Origin: CAZASK01 sp964487845 | GTDB taxonomy: Bacteria > Chlamydiota > Chlamydiia > Chlamydiales > FEN-1388 | DNA: 64,000 bases | Direction: 5' to 3' | NCBI GenBank assembly: GCA_964487845.1 | Contig: CAZASK010000006.1 | Location: 1-64,000 of the forward strand | Part shown: in pieces, positions 8,736 through 17,015 of the stretch | Layout: every line of letters begins with the position of its first letter | Position numbering within the stretch: position 1 is the first letter of the stretch | Notes under the pieces: model-generated | What the model was told of the DNA's origin: nothing | Database searches by the model: none | What the model saw: only the letters and a program-made list of their open reading frames with translations | Program-made: the position numbers and the translations under genes

Positions 8736-9271
8736 TGCTGAAAATAGATAGGCTCTGGACTACGCACATTGCAACACCGATTGGCTCTATGATTGCTATT
8801 GCAAGTGAAGTGGATCTTTATCTTTTAGAATTTGTAGAGCGACGCGGCTTAAGTCGAGAAATCGAGAAACTGGCTCAATCCACACAATCAATCATCATTC
8901 CACATAGAACGCCGCTCTTAAAACAAGTTGAACAAGAGCTTCACCATTACTTCACGGATGGATTCAATACATTTACCATGCCTATTGGCTATCCAGGATC
9001 TCTTTTTCAAAAGAGTGTATGGGCAGAGCTTCAGAAAATTTCATTTGGCCATACGAGGTCATATAGTGATATAGCGCAAGCTATTGGCAGGCCGTCAGCA
9101 TGTCGTGCTGTTGCTCAAGCGAATAGTATGAATCAGATTGCTATCATCATTCCCTGTCATAGAGTGATTCACGCAGATGGATCTCTTGGCGGATATGCAG
9201 GAGGTGTTGAACGAAAGGCGTGGCTATTACAACATGAAAAAGATACTATTGCTTCTCAAGTGAGGAGATAA
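8735..9271 (+). CDS. ogt: methylated-DNA--protein-cysteine methyltransferase
   Basis: Removes O6-alkyl groups from guanine by transfer to its own cysteine (direct DNA repair). The acceptor motif IIIPCHRVIH is near residue 144, preceded by the helix-turn-helix region FGHTRSYSDIAQAIGRP with its recognition helix SACRAVAQANSMN. GSLGGYAGGVERKAWLL completes the active-site signature. At 178 residues it is the simple Ogt form without an Ada domain. The ATG at 8735 overlaps the previous stop and only 2 nt separate it from the next gene, so it sits inside an operon. Confidence 0.93.
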   Translation: MLKIDRLWTTHIATPIGSMIAIASEVDLYLLEFVERRGLSREIEKLAQSTQSIIIPHRTPLLKQVEQELHHYFTDGFNTFTMPIGYPGSLFQKSVWAELQKISFGHTRSYSDIAQAIGRPSACRAVAQANSMNQIAIIIPCHRVIHADGSLGGYAGGVERKAWLLQHEKDTIASQVRR

Positions 9272-9273
9272 AG

Positions 9274-10053
9274 ATGCTGCGGAAAAAAAATGGCGATATC
9301 GAATGGCTTGAATTTGAGCTATTAGCGGATGAGCCTCATATTGCTCATGGCGTATTTCTGCGCCATGGGGGAGTCAGTCAAGGTCCCTATTCTTCTTTAA
9401 ATGTATTGAAAGGCAAAGGCGACGATGACGTACATGTAGCGCACAATAGAAGCCGTATCATGCAGTGCATGGAGCTCCAGCATCTGATTACATGTGATCA
9501 AGTACACGGCACATATGTTGTACATGTAGAAGAGCTGCAGCACGAGTTCCCTGATTCTGACGGTCTTGTGACACAAGTAAAAAATTGGGGGCTCGTCGCA
9601 GCTCATGCGGATTGTCAGGCAGCTCTCTTTTATGACCCTGTTCGCAAAGCAATTGCCACAGCTCATGCAGGCTGGAGAGGTCAGGTACACAACATATATC
9701 AGAAGGTGATTGAGAAGATGTATGCTCTATTTGGCTCTTCTCCTCAAGATCTTCTTGTGTGCATATCGCCAAGCTTAGGTCCCGAGCATTCAGAGTTTAT
9801 TCATTATAAAACTGAATTTCCACAGCCCTTTTGGCAATTTCAAGTGAAGGAAAATTACTTTGATTTGTGGGCTATTGCGGAGTGGCAATTGAAGAGCTGT
9901 GGTATTCTCTCACATCACATTGAGATTGCTGGAATGGATACCTATGCAAATGAAGCCGATTGTTTTTCCTATCGTCGAGAAAAAGCAAGAGGTCGAGAAG
10001 AAAAAATTACAGGCGGCCATGCAACAGTAATCGGACTTAGGTCTAATATATGA
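9274..10053 (+). CDS. pgeF: YfiH/PgeF-type laccase-domain purine nucleoside protein
   Basis: Member of the DUF152/laccase-domain family (YfiH, YlmD, FAMIN-like), which act on purine nucleosides and correct peptidoglycan-precursor errors in E. coli. The metal-site motifs are visible: AAHADCQAALFYDP (His and Cys ligands), TAHAGWRG (His ligand) and SPSLGPEHSEF. FLRHGGVSQGPYSSLN near the N-terminus is also diagnostic. GAGGAG precedes the start by about 6 nt. The stop overlaps the next start (ATGA), implying translational coupling. Confidence 0.9.
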   Translation: MLRKKNGDIEWLEFELLADEPHIAHGVFLRHGGVSQGPYSSLNVLKGKGDDDVHVAHNRSRIMQCMELQHLITCDQVHGTYVVHVEELQHEFPDSDGLVTQVKNWGLVAAHADCQAALFYDPVRKAIATAHAGWRGQVHNIYQKVIEKMYALFGSSPQDLLVCISPSLGPEHSEFIHYKTEFPQPFWQFQVKENYFDLWAIAEWQLKSCGILSHHIEIAGMDTYANEADCFSYRREKARGREEKITGGHATVIGLRSNI

Positions 10054-11045
10054 ATCGTCAACAGAGCATGTCTGTACATTTAGTATGGCTGCTGGTACAT
10101 GTATGTGCTTTATTCAATAGTATGCAAGCTGCTACAGATACACAAGTGGGGAATATGACAAAAGGAATCACATCAATCGCAAATCAATTTGATGGAATAT
10201 TGCTCGATGCGTATGGAGTCTTTTGGGGGGGGAATGAATGTGGACTCTTTCCAGGTGCGCAAGATGCAATGGAAAAGTTAGTACGTATGGGAAAAGTAGT
10301 GGGTATTATATCAAACTCGACACAACTTGCTAAAAAAGAAATCGAAAAATATGCAAAGCATGGTGTAGTTCAAGGTGTCCATTTTCATTTTTTACTTACT
10401 TCTGGAGAAGAAGCAAGAGGGTGTCTTATGCAAAAGCAGCTGCCATTTGATACACCTAGAAACACCTTTTGGGTTTTTGGAAGCCAGCATCCTAAATTTT
10501 CATCGCATACGCTACTTTTTCAAGATACGATTTATCAAGAAGTAGCTCATATTGAAGAGGCTGATTTTATCTTTATTGCAATACCGCATATACATGGAGA
10601 AGACCAAACAAGTGTTGCTCCATTTTATGAGGAGATTAGAAAAATACGTATCCATAATCTTCCTATGCTATGCGCAAATCCCGATACATATGCTCATGAA
10701 GGCCGTCCTGCAAGAGCAGTGGTTCGTCAAGGCTCTATAGCTGCTACGTATGAAGAGCTGGGAGGGACTGTGTTTTATATAGGAAAGCCTCATAGACGTA
10801 TGTATGAGAGTGCTATGTTGCAGCTTCAAAAATATGGGGTCACAGAGGCGTCACGCGTGCTCATGGTAGGAGATAACCCTGAAACTGATATACGTGGGGC
10901 GAATCGGTATAAGATTCCTTCCGCCCTTATATTTCAAACTGGGGTTATGGCAGATCTGATTCGCAAAGAAGGATTTGCTCATGCTTGTGAAACGTTGTCC
11001 GATATTCCTGAATACTATGTGGAGCGATTCGTCGATGACCTTTAA
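10050..11045 (+). CDS. exported HAD-IIA phosphatase (NagD-like)
   Basis: A HAD subfamily IIA hydrolase. Motif I is DAYGVFWGG, motif II is ISNSTQ, and motifs III/IV are IGKPHRRMYE and MVGDNPETDIRGANR. Unlike cytosolic NagD proteins it carries an N-terminal hydrophobic stretch (SVHLVWLLVHVCALFNS then MQA) that looks like a cleavable signal, suggesting a periplasmic phosphatase. The substrate is unknown. The start overlaps the previous stop by 4 nt and its own 3' end overlaps the HIT gene by 11 nt. Confidence 0.85.
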   Translation: MNRQQSMSVHLVWLLVHVCALFNSMQAATDTQVGNMTKGITSIANQFDGILLDAYGVFWGGNECGLFPGAQDAMEKLVRMGKVVGIISNSTQLAKKEIEKYAKHGVVQGVHFHFLLTSGEEARGCLMQKQLPFDTPRNTFWVFGSQHPKFSSHTLLFQDTIYQEVAHIEEADFIFIAIPHIHGEDQTSVAPFYEEIRKIRIHNLPMLCANPDTYAHEGRPARAVVRQGSIAATYEELGGTVFYIGKPHRRMYESAMLQLQKYGVTEASRVLMVGDNPETDIRGANRYKIPSALIFQTGVMADLIRKEGFAHACETLSDIPEYYVERFVDDL

Positions 11046-11460
11046 TTTGCACGCGAATTTTTCAAAGAAAATATTTATTGATGATTTGCCATTATGTAGG
11101 GTTCTTTTAGAAGACGAAAAAAACTATCCATGGCTTTTGTTAATTCCGAGACGCCCTCAGGTTTTGCGGATAATAGACTTAACAGAAGATGATCAATGGC
11201 TTTTGATGAAGGAGTTACATGATATTCAGAAGCTCATGTGGGAAGAGTTTCATCCAACACAGCTGAATGTCGCGGCAATCGGCAATAAAACCCCGCAGCT
11301 TCATATTCATGTTATTGCTCGATATGACACAGATCCCGCGTGGCCCAACACGGTTTGGGATCATCCTGTGCGGGCGGTTTACGATGAAGAAATGAAGGCA
11401 GCTTGCAAAAGCCGCCTACAGCTTCTCTTGTCGACAAGGAGGTGTCGCAAGGAGGAATAG
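11035..11460 (+). CDS. HIT-family nucleotide-binding protein
   Basis: A histidine-triad hydrolase/transferase of about 141 residues. The triad region is QLHIHVIAR followed by PAWPNTVW, a variant seen in many bacterial HIT proteins where the last triad position is not His. YPWLLLIPRRP and the EFHPTQLNVAAIGN segment fit the family. The start at 11035 is chosen over 10975 because GGAG lies about 10 nt upstream and the longer form would run far into the HAD gene. It is the last gene of the 7440-11460 run. Confidence 0.85.
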   Translation: MTFNLHANFSKKIFIDDLPLCRVLLEDEKNYPWLLLIPRRPQVLRIIDLTEDDQWLLMKELHDIQKLMWEEFHPTQLNVAAIGNKTPQLHIHVIARYDTDPAWPNTVWDHPVRAVYDEEMKAACKSRLQLLLSTRRCRKEE

Positions 11461-11477
11461 TCTCCTTTTGGCGTGAG

Positions 11478-11945
11478 CTAGATATAGTTGTTTATAATTG
11501 TATGAGTTACTATTCCTGTAATGAGGCTTATCCCTGTCCAAATAGCTCCATCTAGATACTCTCCTTTTCGAAAAGACCGAACGGCCTCTACTCCTGCCGT
11601 GACTGCGGTTGTACTGCCTGCAAGAAGAATAATATTCTTTGTTGAAAAAATGGAGTCGGTTACAGATGTGTTTTTTAATAAACGTGCATTCTTGATTTTT
11701 GAGAGAGCTAGTTTCAAAGATAGTGTCTCAATTTCAGGGAGCATTTTTTGAGCTTGGTGTTTGATAGCTGTTTTGCATATCTGTACTGGATATGTATTTT
11801 GAATAGCATCTACAGTACGCGGAATTACAGTTGATAATTGTGTTGTTTCAACATTGTTTTTTATGAAAGTTACATCGATTAGATCGCTTGCACAATTTAC
11901 GAAAAGTGTAGCGTATTTTGTGGCTGCATTGAAAGTATTTACCAT
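11478..11945 (-). CDS. Inc-like small membrane protein, tandem paralogue 1
   Basis: A 155-residue protein of unknown function and the first member of a local paralogous family (see 12358 and 12865). All start MxN, have a conserved N-terminal segment with an NC(A/T) motif and an asparagine pair near residue 30, and end in two hydrophobic helices separated by a short loop. Here the helices are about residues 103-122 and 133-152, joined by SFRKGEYLDG. This two-helix hairpin is the layout of chlamydial inclusion membrane proteins, although in most Incs it lies nearer the N-terminus. There is no signal peptide. Function is inferred only from shape. Confidence 0.65.
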   Translation of the reverse strand: MVNTFNAATKYATLFVNCASDLIDVTFIKNNVETTQLSTVIPRTVDAIQNTYPVQICKTAIKHQAQKMLPEIETLSLKLALSKIKNARLLKNTSVTDSIFSTKNIILLAGSTTAVTAGVEAVRSFRKGEYLDGAIWTGISLITGIVTHTIINNYI

Positions 11946-12045
11946 TTGAGCCCTGTGTGAATGTTATTTTTAGGAAATCAGATAACGTATTTTGCGCGCG
12001 TATATTACCATGGAGAATGTTTTTACCAGCAGTGATTTTTTTCTA

Positions 12046-12192
12046 TTAATGGAACCAGCTGTTGCGTTTAAGAGAGTGCTTATAATTGCCTTTACGCAAA
12101 TCTTGCATGGCCTCGGGAGCATACCTGAGTGAGAATGCTCCGCCTGATAGGATAATTACATTTTCATTGAAAAAATCGCGCCAACGAGTCAT
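12046..12192 (-). pseudogene. decayed fourth copy of the Inc-like paralogue family
   Basis: The 411-nt gap between paralogues 1 and 2 holds a 48-codon frame whose residues 13-35 (IILSGG, APEAMQDLRKGNYKHSL) match the C-terminal half of the family (compare IVLVTGG, AAEAIDNFRKGEYIHSL at 12358). Just after HSL the match moves to another frame (NATAGSI against the ATAGAI of paralogue 3) and then ends. The N-terminal half is missing. A start with AGGA exists, but truncation and frameshift make this a remnant. The rest of the gap shows only the hairpin at 12317. Confidence 0.7.
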
Positions 12193-12316
12193 TCCTATTT
12201 GAGTTTAAGGAGCCAATATTTAAAGAGGATCGGTTGATATATTCTTGTTTTGAGGTTGCGAATACAGAAAAAAAGTGACAGCCACTCGACTATGCCGTTC
12301 GTAAATTACCGCAACT

Positions 12317-12342
12317 GAAAACGGCGTGTATAAGCCGTTTTC
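12317..12342. terminator. hairpin between paralogue 2 and the decayed copy
   Basis: A perfect 9-bp stem (GAAAACGGC with GCCGTTTTC) and an 8-nt loop just past the stop of the 12358 gene. The T-rich tail (AATTTTTATA) is on the plus strand, so its polarity does not fit the minus-strand gene well. It may be bidirectional. Confidence 0.45.
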
Positions 12343-12357
12343 AATTTTTATATTCAG

Positions 12358-12828
12358 CTAGACGGCGATATTTTTAAGAACAGTATGAGTGACAATTCCA
12401 GTAATAACACTGGCCGTTGCCCACAAGAGACTGTGAATATATTCGCCTTTACGAAAATTGTCTATAGCTTCTGCGGCAGATGCCAATGTAGATGCTCCAC
12501 CTGTTACAAGGACAATATCCTTTATTGTAAAAATGTTTTGTGTCTTTTTTGCGGGTTGGAAAAGCGTACTGATATTTCCATTAAAACGGTAAATCTTGAG
12601 AAATAATGACTCAGATGAATTAGCTATTTTTTGTGTTTGATATTCAATAGCATTCGTACAAACAGCTCCCGGGAATACATTTTTGATATTCTTGACTACT
12701 TCTTCCGAGAGTTCTTGTAATGCATGCATTTCTATGTTGTTGTTTGTATAATGTATGTTTGAAACATTTGAGGTGCAATTTATTGTGAGTGTGAAGTATT
12801 TCCAAGCAGTATTGAAAGTGTTTACCAT
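12358..12828 (-). CDS. Inc-like small membrane protein, tandem paralogue 2
   Basis: A 156-residue paralogue of the 11478 protein. The N-termini align (MVNTFNTAWKYFTLTINC against MVNTFNAATKYATLFVNC) and the C-termini share FRKGEY and ITGIVTHT. The two hydrophobic helices are about residues 104-121 and 134-152. The middle third diverges strongly, as expected of fast-evolving surface or inclusion proteins. The stop is followed by a hairpin. Function unknown. Confidence 0.65.
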   Translation of the reverse strand: MVNTFNTAWKYFTLTINCTSNVSNIHYTNNNIEMHALQELSEEVVKNIKNVFPGAVCTNAIEYQTQKIANSSESLFLKIYRFNGNISTLFQPAKKTQNIFTIKDIVLVTGGASTLASAAEAIDNFRKGEYIHSLLWATASVITGIVTHTVLKNIAV

Positions 12829-12864
12829 GTTGGCCTAAAAAGTAAAAGATTGATGTGAAAAATA

Positions 12865-13308
12865 TTAGGAGAGTTTGTTAAAGCATGTATATGTCATAAT
12901 AGCCGTAATAGCACCTGCCGTAGCATGGAGAATGCATTGCTTATAATTCCCCTTGCTAAAATGCTGAATTGATTTTGCCGTGCAATTCAACGTGTATCCC
13001 ACTCCAGATATGGTAATAATATGTTTCAGTATAAAAGCTGGATTTATTAGTGAAGTGGCATTTTTGTTCACGTAGTTTAAAGAAAAAGAGGAGGTAGTAG
13101 GGGTTTCTTGTTGTGCTTGGTTGCGGATGGAAGAGTTACACGTATCCATGCCATATCGATTTTTGTAATTACTTATTTTTGCTGAGATAAAAGTGAAAGA
13201 CTGTTCTTGAGGGATGTTATTGTCTTCAGATGCCAGTGTAAATATCTTGTTCGTGCAATTTATAGCTATCGTGACAAAATTTGATACTGAATAGGTGGGG
13301 TTTATCAT
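12865..13308 (-). CDS. Inc-like small membrane protein, tandem paralogue 3
   Basis: A 147-residue, more divergent member of the same family: MINPTYSVSNFVTIAINC at the start, asparagine pair near residue 30, and HFSKGNYKQC then ATAGAITAIMTYT at the end. It retains the C-terminal helix pair. It lies 36 nt upstream of paralogue 2 on the same strand, so the two are probably co-transcribed. The 13309-13586 gap upstream shows no convincing gene and should hold the promoter. Function unknown. Confidence 0.65.
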   Translation of the reverse strand: MINPTYSVSNFVTIAINCTNKIFTLASEDNNIPQEQSFTFISAKISNYKNRYGMDTCNSSIRNQAQQETPTTSSFSLNYVNKNATSLINPAFILKHIITISGVGYTLNCTAKSIQHFSKGNYKQCILHATAGAITAIMTYTCFNKLS

Positions 13309-13586
13309 TTTACTTCTCTGGGTTAGGTGCGATCTTTAAATTGTTCATATAATCGCATCTGCATCTTATATCAAAAAAGATGAATTTTCCCTCAATCAGT
13401 TTTTGTAAAAATCTCAAACATCGTATATGTCGGAGGAATGTGCCTCTCAAAGCCCACATGGAAAGAGTAAAGCAGGCAATAAACCACTCGGAAAGATAAT
13501 ACCATTCCAAAAAAATAATACCATTTATGAATTTATTTTCTCGGAAGGGTATAATTTCGCTTGTTCATGGGAGTGTTACAAGTACA

Positions 13587-14735
13587 TTATTTTTTTGTAA
13601 AAAATGAGAGTATCTTTTCCATGATCATAGCAAAGCTTCCATTGCCCAAAATGTTCGCGCATGTGATGACGGGATCAAAGAGGATATAGAGTGCTGTAAT
13701 CAGAGAAAGCATCTCCGCATTGAATCCCAAGTAATGCTCAAGGATAGGAAGCATCACAAGAATTCCACCGCCAGGCACTGCAGCAACAGAGAATTTTGCT
13801 AGGACGAAATAGGCCGCAAAAACAAAATAAGTCGTAAATGAAGGTTCAGCAATTCCAAAGCTTTTCATTACGGCAAAAGCAAAAATGGGAATAGCAAAGC
13901 AGTCCCCAACAAGGTGTATATTGACAGTCGCTGGAATGACGGCGCTGGCAAGATCTGGATCTTGTGCATTCTTCTTAGCACCTAAAATTGTAAGCGGCAT
14001 AGCTGCAGCGCTTGACATGCTGCCAAAGCCTGCGATGGCCGCTGGGAGTATGTTTTTAAAGTTTGCGAATGCATTTTTCCATTGGAAGCGGTTGATGAGC
14101 AAGTAGAGAAGCGCAATATAGATAAATACCGCTGATCCAATTAATGCAAATATCAAGGAGTAATTTTGAAGGATATAGCTCATCACGCGATCGTGATGCA
14201 TTTTTACGACAAAGCCTGTGATAAAAAAAGGAATAGCCATCAGGATTACTTTTAAAATAATATTTACAGATTTTTCAAAAAGAAAAGAGAGTGTCTTTGC
14301 AATCTGAGAATTGCACCAGCCTACGATGATACCTAACAATAGTCCTGCGATCATTGCCTTATCATTGGCAATCCATTTTGGAAGAGTGTAGTCCCACGCT
14401 GGGATAAGGGCATGTTCTTCGCTAGGAAAGTTGATAGACAAGTCACAATAGTAGGCAAGAGAGCCCACGGAGTAGCTACAGAGTGTAGATATAAAATTGG
14501 AGCAACAGATAGCGATGACAAGAAGCAAAATCATTTTTGAAGCATTATGTGCAAAATGTACCGCCGTCTTGAAGAGAAGGCCAAAGACGACAAGAGGCAG
14601 AGCAAAAACGATGAATGACTTTATAGATAAACTCAAGCCATAGAGAATAGACTGGTAGTTTGGAGAGATAGCATCTCCAAAGAGTGCAATAGATATGATG
14701 ATTGCAAGCAAAATAAAGGGCATTTTATGAAACAT
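13587..14735 (-). CDS. dicarboxylate/amino acid:cation symporter (DAACS family)
   Basis: An inner-membrane Na+ or H+ symporter of the GltP/GltT type, 382 residues with eight or more hydrophobic segments. The hairpin signature is MSSAAAMPLTI near residue 239, in place of the usual SSxATLP, and the C-terminal part has GGGILVMLPI and DPVITCANILGNG, equivalent to the cation/substrate helix. The altered serine motif leaves the substrate open: glutamate, aspartate or a dicarboxylate. Chlamydiae use such carriers to import host amino acids. Confidence 0.85.
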   Translation of the reverse strand: MFHKMPFILLAIIISIALFGDAISPNYQSILYGLSLSIKSFIVFALPLVVFGLLFKTAVHFAHNASKMILLLVIAICCSNFISTLCSYSVGSLAYYCDLSINFPSEEHALIPAWDYTLPKWIANDKAMIAGLLLGIIVGWCNSQIAKTLSFLFEKSVNIILKVILMAIPFFITGFVVKMHHDRVMSYILQNYSLIFALIGSAVFIYIALLYLLINRFQWKNAFANFKNILPAAIAGFGSMSSAAAMPLTILGAKKNAQDPDLASAVIPATVNIHLVGDCFAIPIFAFAVMKSFGIAEPSFTTYFVFAAYFVLAKFSVAAVPGGGILVMLPILEHYLGFNAEMLSLITALYILFDPVITCANILGNGSFAMIMEKILSFFTKK

Positions 14736-14878
14736 AACATATTTCTCTGGTAATGTAGGTGATAAATATGAAAGCAGCAGGAAACATTACCGGCTGATGC
14801 CGGTTGTTGTGGTTACAGACGTAAAAGTAGAAGGAGTGTTCATTTTCAACATACCCCGATTATATACAAGTATTGCAT

Positions 14879-16915
14879 TTATATGAAGCCTGGTTTTCCA
14901 AGTCGCCATTTTACAGATGCGATGGTGACGGGAATAACTGAGTGATCGAATGCTTTACGTAGACAACGAGCCGCCTCTTTCATGGTCGCCCCGCATCCTA
15001 TGTAATCATCGAAAAGAATGATGGATCCTGATGGAATAGAGGTCTCATAGGCAAGCTTCATATTTCCATGGACGTTATGCTGTCTTTGATCGTTATTGAA
15101 AAGCTCTCCTTGCCTTTTTGCCGGAAGATTTTCCCATTCAAGTATGTCAGTAAAACAAAGCGCACGAAAAAAAGTAGCAAGAGTATGTGCATAGTGGATT
15201 CTTGCTTTCCATGAGTGCGAGGGGATCGCTACTATAGCTGCGATCGGAGTGTCAAGGGCTGTGATATGTTTGATGAGAAGCTCGAGGATGGAGCTGTCGA
15301 TGCATTCACTTTCTGCGCGCTTTTTCATAAATGAGCAAAAAGCTTCTGTGCGTGCTTTGCCGTCAAAGAGGCTCAATCCTTCTGATATGCGGTAGGTTTT
15401 TGTAGGGGCAATCGCTACTTTTCGAGAAGAAAGCCAGAGTGAGGGCTGGCTTGTATCATATTCTACGCATGCTTTCGGAGCGCAGATGTCGCAACGTCCA
15501 CATTTTTTTGCTTCATGATCTCCCAATGCTTGACGCACGCCCATCATGCGGCAGTCTGTCTTCTGTTCTGCATATGTAATCATTTTATTGAGCTCTTGCG
15601 TTTTGACAAGATGCTGCGTTGTATAACGGCTCATGTCAAGTGTGCGATCGTGTGTTTCGCGTAGGTATACTTGCACTCCCTTCACGCTTTCTTTTCGTAG
15701 AAATTTTTGCTCGACTAGCTCTGCTAAAACGAGTGTTATGCGCGTAGGATGCAGCCCTGTTGCTCTTTTGAGAGCTGTGAGATTTGGAGGTTGAGTTGCT
15801 GTCTCTACAGCATTTAGAGCAGCTTGAAAATCCTCCTCTGCGGGAAGGGCTGAGTCAATAAAGTAATCTTGCACTTTTCTATCTGCTGTATCATAGAGCA
15901 AGATTCCGTCTGCAGACAGACCATCGCGTCCTGCGCGGCCCACTTCCTGATAATAGGCTGTCAGAGATCCAGGAATGTCAAAATGGATGACGAAGCGAAG
16001 ATCTTTTTTATCGATGCCCATTCCTAGTGCTGATGTAGCTGCAATAACACGGTAGCTGTTATGTGAAAAGGCTGTCTGTATTTTTCGTTTTTCATCGGAG
16101 TCAAGTCCTGCATGATAGGAGGTGATATTGATGGATTGATCTTGCAGATATGCGGCAACGAGTTCTGCATTTTCTCTGGTAGAACAATAAATGAGGCCAT
16201 GGCCTGGCAATGTTTCAAGTAGTAGCTGACAGAGGGCGAGCTTTCCTGCGATGCCTTCTACTGGTATGACGCGCAGCGCTATGTTTGGCCGATCCATTGT
16301 TTCACGCCAGATGCGTACTGGTTCACTCTCTGATGAGAGCTGTTTTGCGATATCTTTTTCACAGACGCTATCAGCTGTGGCAGTGAGTCCAAGAATTTTA
16401 AGCTGCGGCCGCCTCTTTTGGATAGCATTACTGAACTCAAGGATGCAGCGATAACTTGGTCTAAAGTCGTGTCCCCAGGTGGAGATGCAGTGCGCTTCAT
16501 CGATGACTAGGAGGTTAATAGGGAGTTGTAGAAAAAAGGCGAATCGATCGATATGATCGAGCTGTTCTGGAGATGTAAAAAGAATTTGAATATCGCCATT
16601 GAGTAATCTTTGCTTGGCTACTCTGTTTTCTTCTTCTGTTTGGTCGCTGTTGATAGAGGCTGAAGCAATATGAAAGCGATGGGTGAGCTGATCTATCTGA
16701 TCACGCATGAGGGCAAGCAATGGTGAGATGACTACTGTTATTCCTCCCAGTATGCATGAGCTCAGTTGATAGATCAAAGATTTGCCATATCCTGTTGGCT
16801 GTATACAGAGAAGGCGATTGTGAGTCAGTAAGGCCTCTATTGCTTCGCGTTGGCCTGGACGAAACGCCGCCATCCCAAATTTTTCTTGTAGAAGGGTCTC
16901 TATATTCTCATTCAT
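14879..16915 (-). CDS. recQ: RecQ-family DNA helicase with C-terminal phosphoribosyltransferase-like domain
   Basis: A 3'-5' DNA helicase of 678 residues. Visible motifs are motif 0 (FGMAAFRPGQREAI), Walker A (QPTGYGKSLIYQ, about residue 40), DEAH (VIDEAHCISTWGHDFRP), motif III (GLTATA), motif V (TSALGMGIDKKDLR) and motif VI (QEVGRAGRDG). A RecQ zinc subdomain follows (CRMMGVRQALGDH then CGRCDIC). The C-terminus lacks an HRDC domain and instead ends in a PRTase/ComF-like segment with the PRPP-loop signature ILFDDYIGCGATMKEA near residue 632. Such fusions link DNA unwinding with an unknown, possibly regulatory, activity. Confidence 0.9.
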   Translation of the reverse strand: MNENIETLLQEKFGMAAFRPGQREAIEALLTHNRLLCIQPTGYGKSLIYQLSSCILGGITVVISPLLALMRDQIDQLTHRFHIASASINSDQTEEENRVAKQRLLNGDIQILFTSPEQLDHIDRFAFFLQLPINLLVIDEAHCISTWGHDFRPSYRCILEFSNAIQKRRPQLKILGLTATADSVCEKDIAKQLSSESEPVRIWRETMDRPNIALRVIPVEGIAGKLALCQLLLETLPGHGLIYCSTRENAELVAAYLQDQSINITSYHAGLDSDEKRKIQTAFSHNSYRVIAATSALGMGIDKKDLRFVIHFDIPGSLTAYYQEVGRAGRDGLSADGILLYDTADRKVQDYFIDSALPAEEDFQAALNAVETATQPPNLTALKRATGLHPTRITLVLAELVEQKFLRKESVKGVQVYLRETHDRTLDMSRYTTQHLVKTQELNKMITYAEQKTDCRMMGVRQALGDHEAKKCGRCDICAPKACVEYDTSQPSLWLSSRKVAIAPTKTYRISEGLSLFDGKARTEAFCSFMKKRAESECIDSSILELLIKHITALDTPIAAIVAIPSHSWKARIHYAHTLATFFRALCFTDILEWENLPAKRQGELFNNDQRQHNVHGNMKLAYETSIPSGSIILFDDYIGCGATMKEAARCLRKAFDHSVIPVTIASVKWRLGKPGFI

Positions 16916-17015
16916 GCTGGCAAGTATACATTATTTTGATACATTCTGCCTCTTGCAATTTGAGGCAGCCTCTACTATATTTCGTCGTCAAATAAGACGA
17001 TTGACGAGGAGATTC

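Noticed and set aside
10975..11034. A 20-residue extension of the HIT protein
   Set aside because: It would deepen the overlap with the HAD gene; the inner ATG has a better ribosome site and family-like length.
13310..13510. A 66-codon minus-strand ORF upstream of the Inc-like paralogues
   Set aside because: No ribosome site, no family, odd composition, and it occupies the expected promoter region of 12865-13308.
14789..14805. A CCGGC-TGAT-GCCGG hairpin between recQ and the symporter gene
   Set aside because: Short stem with no T tract on the recQ strand; too weak to call a terminator.
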